The notes under the pieces are model-generated. The model saw nothing but the letters and a program-made list of their open reading frames with translations. It ran no database searches and was not told the origin of the DNA. Of a stretch of 64,000 nt of DNA, positions 17,043-26,196 are shown one piece after another (within the stretch, counting starts at the first letter, position 1; each line of letters begins with the position of its first letter). Source of the stretch: Celeribacter sp048266405 (GTDB lineage: Bacteria > Pseudomonadota > Alphaproteobacteria > Rhodobacterales > Rhodobacteraceae); NCBI RefSeq assembly GCF_048266405.1, contig NZ_JBLWZO010000011.1:1-64000 (forward strand). The letters run 5' to 3'. The position numbers and the translations under genes are program-made.

Positions 17043-18217
17043 AAAGCTGGCGCATGGTAGGCCTCGCGGCCGTTCAGGTAATGGGCCTTGGGCTTCTTTA
17101 CGCTTGGAGCGTACTGATCAACCCTGTGCAGGACTATTTCGGTGTCGACCGCACGGCCACCAGCCTCGTGTTTTCAGTCAGCATTGCCGTTTTCTCTTTG
17201 ACGGTCATGCTGGCACCACAGCTTTTCGCGGGGTGGCGATTGTTAGTCGTGGGGGCGCTGGCGTGCTTTGTTGGTTCGGCAGGGCTGATATTGGCCGCAC
17301 ACGCGCCAACATTCACGATTTTTGTCTTGGCTTATGGCGGACTTTTCGCTGCGGCCAGTGGTCTTGGCTATTCGGCAGGCGTCCAGATGGCTGTGGCAAG
17401 TGGGGTGGCACGAACGGGGTTGGCGACAGGTGTGATCATTTCAGCCTTCGCTGTGGGCGCCGTCATTCTCGGACCGCTGATGGGAAACGCCAGTGCGATG
17501 AAAGGCTTGACCGCCGCGCTCTATTTCCCTGCCGCGTTATTGGCCGTTATCGGCTTTATGAGCGTGTTGGTATTACGCATTTTTTCAAACCCCGCGATGG
17601 CCTTCTCATCGGGCAGACCGTCGGACAGGCAAACAACGGGATTAAAACCGACGTCCCATCGGCGGCTGACATGGCTGTTATGGCTTGGGTTCCTCACTGG
17701 AGCCGCGGGCGGGCTGATGGTGCTCGGTCACGCTGCAGGAATTATAGCAGAACAAAACGGATCCGTGGCAATGGCAGGAATTGCAGTCAGCATGATTGCC
17801 GCCGGTAATGCTCTTGGACGGATAAGCAGCGGTGCAATTTCGGACTGGTTGGGGCCGCGAACTGTCTTGTTGTTGGCGGTTTTGATGTTGGGGGTGTCCA
17901 CGGGCGTTATGGCTCTTTCTGTCAATAGTACAATCAGCGTCATGGCCTTGGCTGCTGTCGGGATGTCCTATGGTATCATCGCGACAGGCTATCCTGTCGC
18001 AGTGCATCTGTTCTATGGACCAGAGCGGTTCGCGGCGATCTATGGTTGGGTCTTCACCGCTTGGGGAATCGCGGGACTAATTGCGCCGCTACTGGCAGGT
18101 CGGTTGTATGACGTTACTGGTAGTTACCAACTAGCCTTGCTAGTTGCCACAGTGTCATCGGTCCTGTCAGCCTTGATCGTACTTCTGTTTCCACGACGTT
18201 CTGTAAAAATAGGCTGA
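17039..18217 (+). CDS. MFS transporter (OFA / oxalate-formate antiporter-like)
   Basis: 392 residues from ATG 17039, overlapping the previous stop (ATGA). About 12 membrane helices. The start VMGLGLLYAWSVLINPVQDYFGV and SLVFSVSIAVFSLTVMLAPQ are typical of the oxalate/formate antiporter branch, with two MFS halves and a central loop near residue 190 (SSGRPSDRQTTGL). Being last in a catabolic operon that already has a TRAP importer, it may export a by-product or exchange acids across the membrane. The substrate is unproven. Confidence 0.85.
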   Translation: MKSWRMVGLAAVQVMGLGLLYAWSVLINPVQDYFGVDRTATSLVFSVSIAVFSLTVMLAPQLFAGWRLLVVGALACFVGSAGLILAAHAPTFTIFVLAYGGLFAAASGLGYSAGVQMAVASGVARTGLATGVIISAFAVGAVILGPLMGNASAMKGLTAALYFPAALLAVIGFMSVLVLRIFSNPAMAFSSGRPSDRQTTGLKPTSHRRLTWLLWLGFLTGAAGGLMVLGHAAGIIAEQNGSVAMAGIAVSMIAAGNALGRISSGAISDWLGPRTVLLLAVLMLGVSTGVMALSVNSTISVMALAAVGMSYGIIATGYPVAVHLFYGPERFAAIYGWVFTAWGIAGLIAPLLAGRLYDVTGSYQLALLVATVSSVLSALIVLLFPRRSVKIG

Positions 18218-18393
18218 AGCACCAAGTGCAGTAATGTCTATACAGCGCATTTTCTTCGAAAAGATAGGTATTGACCTGATCGTGACGCCCCTATTTCTAT
18301 CTGCACTCTAGTTTTCCCCGACATCTTGGAGTGAAAACATAACTTTGAATTAGAGGCGATGTGTGAGGGGCCTTCATTTTTCAATCTTAAGCC

Positions 18394-19194
18394 TCACACA
18401 AAGACAAGAGACCCGATCGGTTTTCCTTCCCGATGCATCCGGCGCAAGGCCTGATAGGTTTGGATATTTTCCTCTATTTCTTGTGAGGTCATATCATGGA
18501 CCAGGGTCGCACGCGCATCATTGTCTCGGCCGTCCAACCCGTAAACCAGCGCAAGATTACCGCGTACATAAGGAGCCGCAGAGGGGTCTTTAACCAACTC
18601 TTGCAAAATCGCCGTGCCGCGCAAAATATCGCCTGAAATCGCTAATGACAGAGCATAATTGCTACGCAAGATGAAGTTCGTTGGGTAGTAAGTCAGCGCA
18701 TCTTCATAGACACCTTGCGCCTGTTTGTGGCGCGAAAGCGTATCCAATGCGACCCCCTTTCCCGTCAAGGCAGAGACATTGCGGCCGTCTATGCGCAGCG
18801 CGTTATCATATGTATCGACAGCTTTTTCTGACTGATGCTGCGCCAGATACACACGTCCCAATGTCGTCAGAACCTCGACATCACGCGGTGCCAACTCATG
18901 AGCCCGCAAAAGGACCGATTCAGCGCGGCTGTTCTGGGCCATCCGCGCATAGCTGTTGCCTGCCCCCAAAAGCGCAGGCACGGATGTCGGATCTGCCACC
19001 AACACCTTTTCAAACAAACGTGCAGCAGTTTCATTGTCTCCTGTCTCGGATGTGGCCTGCGCAAGTCGCAAGGTGTCTTGACCCACGGGTGGCCCGCTGC
19101 CCATTTCCGAGGGCAGTCCCATGGAACACGCAGACAAATTCATTGCGAGGATTGCAGGGATGAGGAAACGTGTCAGAAAAGAGGATTGGTGCAA
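18394..19194 (-). CDS. tadD: TadD-like lipoprotein with tetratricopeptide repeats
   Basis: Taken from TTG 19194, which has GGAG 7 bases upstream and gives a compact lipoprotein signal ending in the lipobox LSAC. A TTG at 19230 is in frame but lacks a ribosome site. About 266 residues, mostly TPR helices: TAARLFEKVLVADPTSVPAL, then ELAPRDVEVLTTLGRVYL and VDTYDNALRIDGRNVSALTG. TadD is an outer-membrane-anchored pilotin-like assembly factor of the tad pilus. It is the last gene of the tad operon, about 60 bases after tadG, and converges with the MFS gene. Confidence 0.85.
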   Translation of the reverse strand: MHQSSFLTRFLIPAILAMNLSACSMGLPSEMGSGPPVGQDTLRLAQATSETGDNETAARLFEKVLVADPTSVPALLGAGNSYARMAQNSRAESVLLRAHELAPRDVEVLTTLGRVYLAQHQSEKAVDTYDNALRIDGRNVSALTGKGVALDTLSRHKQAQGVYEDALTYYPTNFILRSNYALSLAISGDILRGTAILQELVKDPSAAPYVRGNLALVYGLDGRDNDARATLVHDMTSQEIEENIQTYQALRRMHREGKPIGSLVFV

Positions 19195-19254
19195 AACAGA
19201 ACTCCAGTCAGAGTGATCAAAAAAGCGCAAAGCAGAAGCAGTGGGAAGGCAGTA

Positions 19255-21060
19255 TCAATGGACAAGTATGACCTTTCCGCAACTAACACCATCCAGTGTC
19301 AAATCGCCTTGCCCTATACCGATACCAAGAGTGTTGAGAAGGCCGTCGACAACGACATCCAACGGCTCCAAGAGAGCGCCGAGAAGTCGGTTGGGAAGAA
19401 TGCCCAAAACCACATTCAACAATGAAGAGAACACAGCTGAAACCAATGAGAGGCTCTCACTTTCGACGTTCACCTCAAGGACATTCGGGTCCAACAAGGT
19501 CTGCAAAGTCGAATTCACCAGCTCACCAGAACTGATCGTTTTCGCAGCGCCGCCAATTTCAGAGACGAAAAATTCAACCACTGGCTGTTGAGAGACACCA
19601 ACTCCAGCATGGGATTGCAATTGTAGCGTCAAAAGGTTCAGACGAAAGATCAAAACGGACAAACTCAAATCAAGGAAGTTGGCAGGTTGCAGATCGGCGG
19701 GATCGAGCGGCGTTGTGATATCCTTAAAGATCAGCGGATCAAAATTGCCGATTAACATTTCAACCACATGTGTCCCCGTCACGCCCTCGAAAGGGGTAAA
19801 TCCTGTGTCAAATATCGCGACCGTATCGCTTTGCGCCATAGCCTTGCAATTGAGATTGGTCAGCGTGGCGGTGGCACTCGCAATCTCGACATAAAGTGGC
19901 ACGTACAAAGCCAGAACTGACACTCCGGTACCGAGATTACTCAACAGAGTTGGCGACAGGTCCAAATCCAGTTTTAGCCGCACCTGCGCGGTATGAACTG
20001 TCGCTCCACGTTCGCCAAGCATGATCCAGCCTGACTGCTCCTCACGCTCCCCCACAACAAGGTCAAGATCGACATTCAATACATTCTCAAGGTTCAGATC
20101 TAATCCGTTCACCTCAACGATGCGGCCTTCATTCACGATATCCAGTGACCCTTTCAGAAGATCGAGCACATTGACATTCACACCCGCGAGGATGTCTTCC
20201 AACTGTAGTGCAACCGCGCCGCTATCCATGCCAATCAGGTCCGCCGCATTCAAACCCCTCACCGCGGTGCTGTTGAGAATTGTCGTCAACACATCGGTGG
20301 AGCCAGACACAAGCCCTGTGTCCAGAATGGCCCCCGCTATATCTGCCAACTCAATATTGGAGGTCAGAATCGTTTCATAATTTCCAGCCGCCGCACCGAT
20401 GCGGTTTCCAAGTGCATCCGAGAAAGTCAAAAGATCAATCTGCGTGTCCAGCAACGCTTGATAGTCAAGAAGATCAAGATCAACTGTTGTATCAAACGCG
20501 CTGCCCAAAAGCCCGTCAAGAATGCTCTCTCCAGAGTTGAGCGACAGTAGGCGGGAACCGAGACTGAACGAAGCGAAATCAAACCGCGCTGCGGTGGCAC
20601 TCGCAGACATTTCTGTGCTGTCTGTATTCAAAAAACTCTGCGCGAAAAACAAAGGGGCCGTATCCGAGAGCGTAGCCTTCGCTGCATTCAGATCCTCATC
20701 AGACACACTGCCATGCGTAAAACGGTCTTCTGTGGGCGTTGACGGGTCATAGTCATAACGCCCAACACTTAACGTCGTCAGCGCGCCTGCGGATAATGCG
20801 TTGCCCCTTACGGTCTTGGTTCCCGCATCGAGATATGGCGCAGAGGCGCTGCCCTGCATCTCTTCATGAAGGTTCAGAACCGCACTAACAGCGACCATAT
20901 CCGCCTGCGTTTGAAGCGTTTTTTGATGAAAATATAGCGAACCGAGATCGATGCCCACGGCCAAAAGCCCCATCGACACCGTCAAGAACAGCGCAAAAAT
21001 GATCACCACCGCACCCGATTCATCCGCAGAATATCGTTGGAGAAACGCCCTAATACGCAA
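19255..21060 (-). CDS. tadG: TadG-like pilus assembly protein
   Basis: 601 residues beginning at TTG 21060, with AAGGAG close upstream. A short basic leader and the membrane segment AVVIIFALFLTVSMGLLAVG match the Tad N-terminal domain. DLGSLYFHQKTLQTQADMVA is the typical helix after it. The rest is a long periplasmic part rich in Leu, Asp and Thr, with many 'LD.LDL' stretches and no von Willebrand A motif that I can see. TadG helps build or anchor the Flp pilus. The start overlaps the tadE end by 11 bases. Confidence 0.85.
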   Translation of the reverse strand: MRIRAFLQRYSADESGAVVIIFALFLTVSMGLLAVGIDLGSLYFHQKTLQTQADMVAVSAVLNLHEEMQGSASAPYLDAGTKTVRGNALSAGALTTLSVGRYDYDPSTPTEDRFTHGSVSDEDLNAAKATLSDTAPLFFAQSFLNTDSTEMSASATAARFDFASFSLGSRLLSLNSGESILDGLLGSAFDTTVDLDLLDYQALLDTQIDLLTFSDALGNRIGAAAGNYETILTSNIELADIAGAILDTGLVSGSTDVLTTILNSTAVRGLNAADLIGMDSGAVALQLEDILAGVNVNVLDLLKGSLDIVNEGRIVEVNGLDLNLENVLNVDLDLVVGEREEQSGWIMLGERGATVHTAQVRLKLDLDLSPTLLSNLGTGVSVLALYVPLYVEIASATATLTNLNCKAMAQSDTVAIFDTGFTPFEGVTGTHVVEMLIGNFDPLIFKDITTPLDPADLQPANFLDLSLSVLIFRLNLLTLQLQSHAGVGVSQQPVVEFFVSEIGGAAKTISSGELVNSTLQTLLDPNVLEVNVESESLSLVSAVFSSLLNVVLGILPNRLLGALLEPLDVVVDGLLNTLGIGIGQGDLTLDGVSCGKVILVH

Positions 21061-21502
21061 GGTAGCTCCTTCGCGTAATATCTGGAATTCCCAGACCGAG
21101 GAAACTGTCCGCGACAGCTACGGCTGTCCCGTCGAGATCATACGTCAACGTGATCTGCACCGCGTCGTATATATTTGTCACGCCGCACGCGACTTGGTCT
21201 TCCGGAAACACACAAATCTTCTGAACGATGATGTGACTGACGTCTAAAAAGGAAAACCTGTCTCCAGGAGCCCCAAGAAAAGTTTCGGCCCGATCTTTTC
21301 TATCCGCAAAATATGGTTCACTCACCGAATACCGCGCCGCTTCTGCAGCAAGTTGCTGTAGACTGTTCGCAATTGCAAAATACTGACCGAACGCCACTAT
21401 CCCGAAAAGAATGCTAAGTAGCAGCGGCAGAACAAGCGCGAATTCAATAGCGGTTGCACCCTCCTGCCGCCGCCAAAATGTGTACCACACACCCATTTTC
21501 AT
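21050..21502 (-). CDS. tadE: TadE-like pseudopilin
   Basis: 150 residues. The prepilin-like site is EGATAIEFALVLPLLLSIL, with Glu five residues after the expected cleavage point, then a hydrophobic helix and AEAARYSV. TadE is a minor pseudopilin processed like Flp. The start ATG overlaps the tadC stop (ATGA). The C-terminal half (QITLTYDLDGTAVAVADSF) is the usual exported beta-rich region. Confidence 0.9.
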   Translation of the reverse strand: MKMGVWYTFWRRQEGATAIEFALVLPLLLSILFGIVAFGQYFAIANSLQQLAAEAARYSVSEPYFADRKDRAETFLGAPGDRFSFLDVSHIIVQKICVFPEDQVACGVTNIYDAVQITLTYDLDGTAVAVADSFLGLGIPDITRRSYLAY

Positions 21503-22458
21503 GATCCCCCGGACATAAGATTATCAAGAATACTGAGAACCGCGGGCCCAATCAGAACAATGAACAGCGCAGGCATGATGAAGAAAATAAGCGGGACCGT
21601 CATGAGCGCAGGTAAACGCCCCGCTTGCTCTTCCAACCGCAAAAGCCTCTGAGCGCGGGTATCCATCATCAGTGTCCGCAACGCCGCCCTAAATGGTGTA
21701 CCGAAGCGGGCGGATTGCACCATAGCATTGGCAAAGATCGCAATTTCGGACAAGGGAAGGCGCTCTTCAAAATTGTGCCACGCTTGGTCTCTGTCGGGCA
21801 AGACCCCAAGCTCAATGACCAGTTGTTGCATTTCCAAAGCCAGATCAGGACAGGTTGCATAGACCTCCCGCGACACGCGCTTTAGCGCAGGTAACGGCCC
21901 AAGACCGGAGTCGCTGGCAATAACCAACAATTCCAGCATGTCGGGGAAGCCTCTGCGCACACGCTCAAGTCGGCTCTTCTTCTTTTGGATCAAAATTGCA
22001 TCTGGAGCACGGGACAGGACCAATGCTGCGGCGGAGACAATCGCAATCGCCTTTAGTGGATTAACGCCCTCTGCTGCGTTGAGAAACAGCCAAAGCAAGG
22101 CCCCCACCCCACCAGCAATTGGCATGACCAATTTCAGGAAGGCATAGACCAAATGGGCATCCCGACTGCGAATGCCAGCAACTTTCAAGAGAGCGACTGA
22201 GGCGTCTGCCTCTCCCCCTTTGACAACGGAGACACGCTCGGCGGTCATTGCTGCAACGCGGATCACGCCCTGCACCAAACGTGCGGAGATCGACAGAGGA
22301 GTTCCAAGGGTGCTTTGGCCTTTGGGCTGGCGAGAAAGGCTGCGGGCCAATCGGTGTCGACGCGCCCGTTGATCCATCATTCTCAGGAGCAACAACTGCA
22401 GAAGGCTAAGTCCCAAAACGATCAAGATTATGACACCGACCTGCACCATCTCAGACAT
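21499..22458 (-). CDS. tadC: TadC, type II secretion F-domain membrane protein
   Basis: 319 residues from ATG 22458; a TTG one codon earlier is possible. The N-terminal membrane helix is rich in Leu (VIILIVLGLSLLQLLLLRMM). A T2SSF domain carries RRGFPDMLELLVIASDSGLG and the late segment RLPALMTVPLIFFIMPALFI. It forms the inner-membrane platform with TadB for the TadA ATPase. The start overlaps the tadB stop by 8 bases and the end overlaps tadE. Confidence 0.92.
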   Translation of the reverse strand: MSEMVQVGVIILIVLGLSLLQLLLLRMMDQRARRHRLARSLSRQPKGQSTLGTPLSISARLVQGVIRVAAMTAERVSVVKGGEADASVALLKVAGIRSRDAHLVYAFLKLVMPIAGGVGALLWLFLNAAEGVNPLKAIAIVSAAALVLSRAPDAILIQKKKSRLERVRRGFPDMLELLVIASDSGLGPLPALKRVSREVYATCPDLALEMQQLVIELGVLPDRDQAWHNFEERLPLSEIAIFANAMVQSARFGTPFRAALRTLMMDTRAQRLLRLEEQAGRLPALMTVPLIFFIMPALFIVLIGPAVLSILDNLMSGGS

Positions 22459-23422
22459 CAATCCGTGACAGTTTGTACATGCTATACAGGCCCAATGAGA
22501 GACTAATCAAACCAGCAAGTGTCATCACATGTCCACGCGGATCATCTATCAATGGCTTGAGGTAGCTTGGGTTGAGAACAAATAGGATGGTCCCAATCCC
22601 GAAGGGCAGCGCAGAAAGGATCATGGCACTGACCCGTGTCTCGGCTGAAAGTGCCGCTGCCTTTTTTCGCAAATTGCGACGATCACGAAGTAGCACGGCG
22701 AGGTTTTCAAGCGTCTCAACCAAATTCCCACCGGTTTCGGACTGCAGACTGGTGGCCACTGCAATGAACCGTGCCTCAGGTGTTGCTATCCGATCAGCCA
22801 TTCCCGAAAGAGCTTCATTCAAGGGCAGACCGACACGGTGTTCATCCCGACAGCGTAGAAATTCTTCGCGTGCAATTCCGGATGCATGGCTTGCGACCAA
22901 TCCAAGAGCCTCGCCGAGCGGTTGACCAGCCCGCAATCCGCGGGCGAAGACGTCAAGGCAATCAGGAAGCGCCTCTGTAAACTGCCGGATACGACGGCTG
23001 CGCAACAGATCGAGAAGGAGGTTCATCGTTGTCCATCCGCCTCCGATTGCGATCATAACCCGGAAAAGCAGAGGCAAGGACGTTATCAACGTGAGTCCCA
23101 ACCAAATGACAATGGAGATCCCTCCCATACCCAACAAAACCATGCGAGGCGTCAGAGACAGACCCGCTTCGCGTTGCCGACGATCAAGAAGGCCCATAAC
23201 CCCACTGCGGCGATGTTTCATTGCGGACATCGTGGATTGGCGGGCAGTCTCGGCCACGCGACGACGCACCAGTTCGGATGTGGTTTTAGATTTATCCGCA
23301 GAATATCGGATAAGCCGGGCCCGACGAATACGCCGCGCGCGATCGTACAGGATCAGACTCACAGCTCCAATCGTGACGCAAATTGTATAGATCAAAATGA
23401 AAGTCGACACCGATCCGATCAT
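22451..23422 (-). CDS. tadB: TadB, type II secretion F-domain membrane protein
   Basis: 323 residues. It has an N-terminal membrane helix (FILIYTICVTIGAVSLILYD), a cytoplasmic basic region, two helices near residues 90-130, and the T2SSF core with EALPDCLDVFARGLRAGQPL and LQSETGGNLVETLENLAVLL. The C-terminus is a hydrophobic hairpin. It is the partner of TadC in the platform. It lies 2 bases after the tadA stop. Confidence 0.93.
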   Translation of the reverse strand: MIGSVSTFILIYTICVTIGAVSLILYDRARRIRRARLIRYSADKSKTTSELVRRRVAETARQSTMSAMKHRRSGVMGLLDRRQREAGLSLTPRMVLLGMGGISIVIWLGLTLITSLPLLFRVMIAIGGGWTTMNLLLDLLRSRRIRQFTEALPDCLDVFARGLRAGQPLGEALGLVASHASGIAREEFLRCRDEHRVGLPLNEALSGMADRIATPEARFIAVATSLQSETGGNLVETLENLAVLLRDRRNLRKKAAALSAETRVSAMILSALPFGIGTILFVLNPSYLKPLIDDPRGHVMTLAGLISLSLGLYSMYKLSRIDV

Positions 23423-23424
23423 GA

Positions 23425-24966
23425 TCAGCTCCTCACAATCTGACGCAATTTAGCATCAAACCCTTGTTCAACCGCGCGATCTATAAAGCTTGGGAGCAGT
23501 CCGCTCGGGGCGAATTGGCCTTTCAACTGCCCGCCCTGCGCACCCGGTTCCGGGACGAAGCGGAACAGTTCTTGTAGGCTGATAACGTCCTCTTCGCCGC
23601 CGACGACCTCGGATATTGATGTGATCCGACGAACCCCGTCGCGCATACGCGAGATTTGCACGATGAGATGAATGGCATCTCTGAGTTGCTGCCGCACGAA
23701 GCTTGAGGGCAGAACAATGCCCGACATAGCGATCAGGTTTTCCATGCGGGTCAATGCTTCACGCGGATTGTTTGCGTGCAATGTGCTCATCGACCCATCG
23801 TGCCCAGTATTCATGGCCTGCAATAGATCGAACGCTTCGTCGCCTCGCACTTCTCCAATGATGATCCGGTCTGGCCGCATTCGCAACGCGTTACGAAACA
23901 GTTGCCGCATTGGAATCTGGCCCTGACCTTCAATATTGGCCGCCCGAGTTTCCAGTCGCACGACATGTGGCTGCTGGAGGCGCAGTTCCGCTGCGTCTTC
24001 GAGCGTGACAATGCGTTCGTTAGTTGGAATCTCACGGGAAATAGCGTTGAGCAACGTGGTCTTTCCCGATCCCGTTCCCCCTGACACAAGCAGGTTCAAC
24101 CGCAATTTTGTCGCGATCTGTAAGAACGCCGCCATATCCTTGGTCAGAGACTGGCGTTGGACCAAATCAGCAAGTTGCAGATCATCTTTCGGAAACTTCC
24201 TTATCGTCATGGTCGGTCCGTCCACGGCCAAGGGCGGGATAGTCACGTTGATCCGACTCCCATCTGCAAGGCGTGCATCCACCAAAGGCGTCGTCTCATC
24301 GATGCGGCGCCCGACGGCAGAAACGATCCGTGTGGCGATGGTCAACACATGGTCATCATCACGAAACGTAATATCTGCCAACTCAAGCTGACCTTCTCGT
24401 TCGACATAAACCTGGTTCGGGCCATTCACCATGATTTCCGAAATGCTATCATCGGCAAGCAACCGCTCAAGCGGCCCAAGCCCAAGCATATCGTCGACCA
24501 CATAGTCGACGAGTTCCGCGCTCTCCATCCCGTTAAGATCAATACGCTGCACTTGACTAACAGACTGTACGGCATTGCGAATTGCATCTCGCTGCGCCTC
24601 AGTGGAAAGCTCTGCGAGCGTACGCAGGTCGAGCAGGTCCATGACAGCCGGTGCAATCTGTGTGCCAAGCCGCATAACACGTTTGGTAAAATCAGGCTGA
24701 TAGTGTGCGCGGGCTCTGATCTCGACATTGTGTGGGGGCACATCAACAGGCAACGCCATCGAGAGCGGCAAAAGTGCCTGCATCAATTGCCGCTGGCGTT
24801 CACGAGAAAGATTATGACCTGTCGTGTCTTGATACCAATCAATCGCCAAACTCACGGCATAGGCGCCACCTTCGCGTCCCTCGGACAACAGCGTCTTCAA
24901 TTGGCCCGTAATTTTCAATTGGACATTGTCCATATCCTCATGGACGTTCTCGGTGCTCTCATACAT
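23425..24966 (-). CDS. tadA: TadA/CpaF secretion ATPase
   Basis: 513 residues, the VirB11/GspE-type motor of the Flp pilus. Walker A GGTGSGKTT places Lys302. The Asp box is TLEDAAELRLQQPHVVRLET, Walker B is RPDRIIIGEVRGDEAFDLLQ, and the His box is GHDGSMSTLHANNPREALTR. The N-terminal domain (residues 1-200) matches the CpaF pilus-specific region. It hydrolyses ATP in the cytoplasm to drive pilin assembly on the TadB/TadC platform. The start is 3 bases after the tadZ stop, with AAAAGGTG upstream. Confidence 0.96.
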   Translation of the reverse strand: MYESTENVHEDMDNVQLKITGQLKTLLSEGREGGAYAVSLAIDWYQDTTGHNLSRERQRQLMQALLPLSMALPVDVPPHNVEIRARAHYQPDFTKRVMRLGTQIAPAVMDLLDLRTLAELSTEAQRDAIRNAVQSVSQVQRIDLNGMESAELVDYVVDDMLGLGPLERLLADDSISEIMVNGPNQVYVEREGQLELADITFRDDDHVLTIATRIVSAVGRRIDETTPLVDARLADGSRINVTIPPLAVDGPTMTIRKFPKDDLQLADLVQRQSLTKDMAAFLQIATKLRLNLLVSGGTGSGKTTLLNAISREIPTNERIVTLEDAAELRLQQPHVVRLETRAANIEGQGQIPMRQLFRNALRMRPDRIIIGEVRGDEAFDLLQAMNTGHDGSMSTLHANNPREALTRMENLIAMSGIVLPSSFVRQQLRDAIHLIVQISRMRDGVRRITSISEVVGGEEDVISLQELFRFVPEPGAQGGQLKGQFAPSGLLPSFIDRAVEQGFDAKLRQIVRS

Positions 24967-24969
24967 CGA

Positions 24970-26196
24970 TTACACCTTTTCCCACCATGACACGCGCTGC
25001 GTTGGCGTCATGCCGCCAACGGATGGAGCCCGTTTGAGCTCTTCGGAAAATTGACGGACACAACGCGCATAGCGGCTACGTGGGAAAAGGGTTTGTATCG
25101 GCACCCCTTTAACCGACGCCCGAGATATGTCACTCGCACACAGTGGCAATTCAAGAGATAATGGTCGGTTAAGCGTATCAGCGACTTCTTTCGCACTTAG
25201 CCCTGCATCTCGCCGCATATGTGACATCACAAACCACACCCGAGGTTGCGACGCGTTATGTCGGGCCAAACGATCCAACAGGCGTCCGGCGGAACGCACC
25301 GCACCAAACCCGGGTGAAAGCACAAGGACAAGATCGTCAATATCCTCCAAAATAGCGTGATTTTCCAAGACAAACCGTCGTGGCAAATCCACCACCGAAG
25401 CGGGGAAGACCTCCTGGAATGCCCTTAAAAGACTACCAAGCCCAGCTTCATAGCGAGCGAGAACAAGGGGGTCCTCTACTTCGGCAGAGTACACCGAAAG
25501 GCCTGGCTGAACCTCCTGCATCGTCGCATGTAAAAACGTTGCATCAACGCGCTCTGGTGTCGTCAACGCATCAAAGACACCCATCGTCATTTCCATATCC
25601 AACTCGACCGCCACGGGTCCAAAATGAAGATCTGCATCTAACAGCCCAACACGGGACTCCGCTGTGGGAATTTCTCCACGTCCCTTCGCCTTCGTTGCCA
25701 AGGCGATCGCAAGGTTAACGGCAAACACACTGGCCCCCACACCACCACATACACCACAGACTGCAATGGATTGGCCTCGCGTTTGATGCGCATTCTTTAG
25801 AACCGTGGCGCCTCTCCACAGGTCAGGCAATGGGTTCCCGTCACGGTGCGGGGTAATAATATAATCCATCGCTCCAGCGATAAGATAAGCCCGATAGGTC
25901 GGCACATCTAACTCTGGCCCGAGTAGAATAATTTGAACACCGCCGACAGCAACTTCGCGCAGGATCTCAATCGTCTCATCCAATAGAGACGCACCAATTT
26001 CGACAAGAACGATATCGCCAAACTCGGCCAATCCCGACAGCCGCGAAAAGGTTTCTAATGTGCCCGCATGATAGGTCGCCAGATCACCATTTGGCGCTTG
26101 CTGCATCAGCGCGGCAACTGCATCGCGACCTTCCTCTGTTGCCACGAAAGCTTCGACACGACGGTCAGCCTGAGGACGGTTCAACAATTGGTTCAT
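24970..26196 (-). CDS. tadZ: TadZ/CpaE, ParA/MinD-like localisation protein with a deviant P-loop
   Basis: 408 residues. A receiver-like N-terminal domain (to about 135) is followed by a ParA/MinD-type domain. Its P-loop reads CGGVGASVFAVNLA instead of KGGVGKTT, so Ala155 takes the place of the phosphate-binding Lys; ATP hydrolysis is doubtful. LLDADLHFGPVAVELDMEM and RFVLENHAILEDIDDLVLVL follow as the A' and later motifs. TadZ/CpaE proteins place the pilus machine at a pole. The start overlaps the cpaD stop (ATGA). Confidence 0.9.
   Translation of the reverse strand: MNQLLNRPQADRRVEAFVATEEGRDAVAALMQQAPNGDLATYHAGTLETFSRLSGLAEFGDIVLVEIGASLLDETIEILREVAVGGVQIILLGPELDVPTYRAYLIAGAMDYIITPHRDGNPLPDLWRGATVLKNAHQTRGQSIAVCGVCGGVGASVFAVNLAIALATKAKGRGEIPTAESRVGLLDADLHFGPVAVELDMEMTMGVFDALTTPERVDATFLHATMQEVQPGLSVYSAEVEDPLVLARYEAGLGSLLRAFQEVFPASVVDLPRRFVLENHAILEDIDDLVLVLSPGFGAVRSAGRLLDRLARHNASQPRVWFVMSHMRRDAGLSAKEVADTLNRPLSLELPLCASDISRASVKGVPIQTLFPRSRYARCVRQFSEELKRAPSVGGMTPTQRVSWWEKV

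Noticed and set aside
22886..24990. Long plus-strand frames opposite tadB and tadA
   Set aside because: They mirror well-conserved genes in the other strand, and their translations show no domain, signal or repeat pattern.
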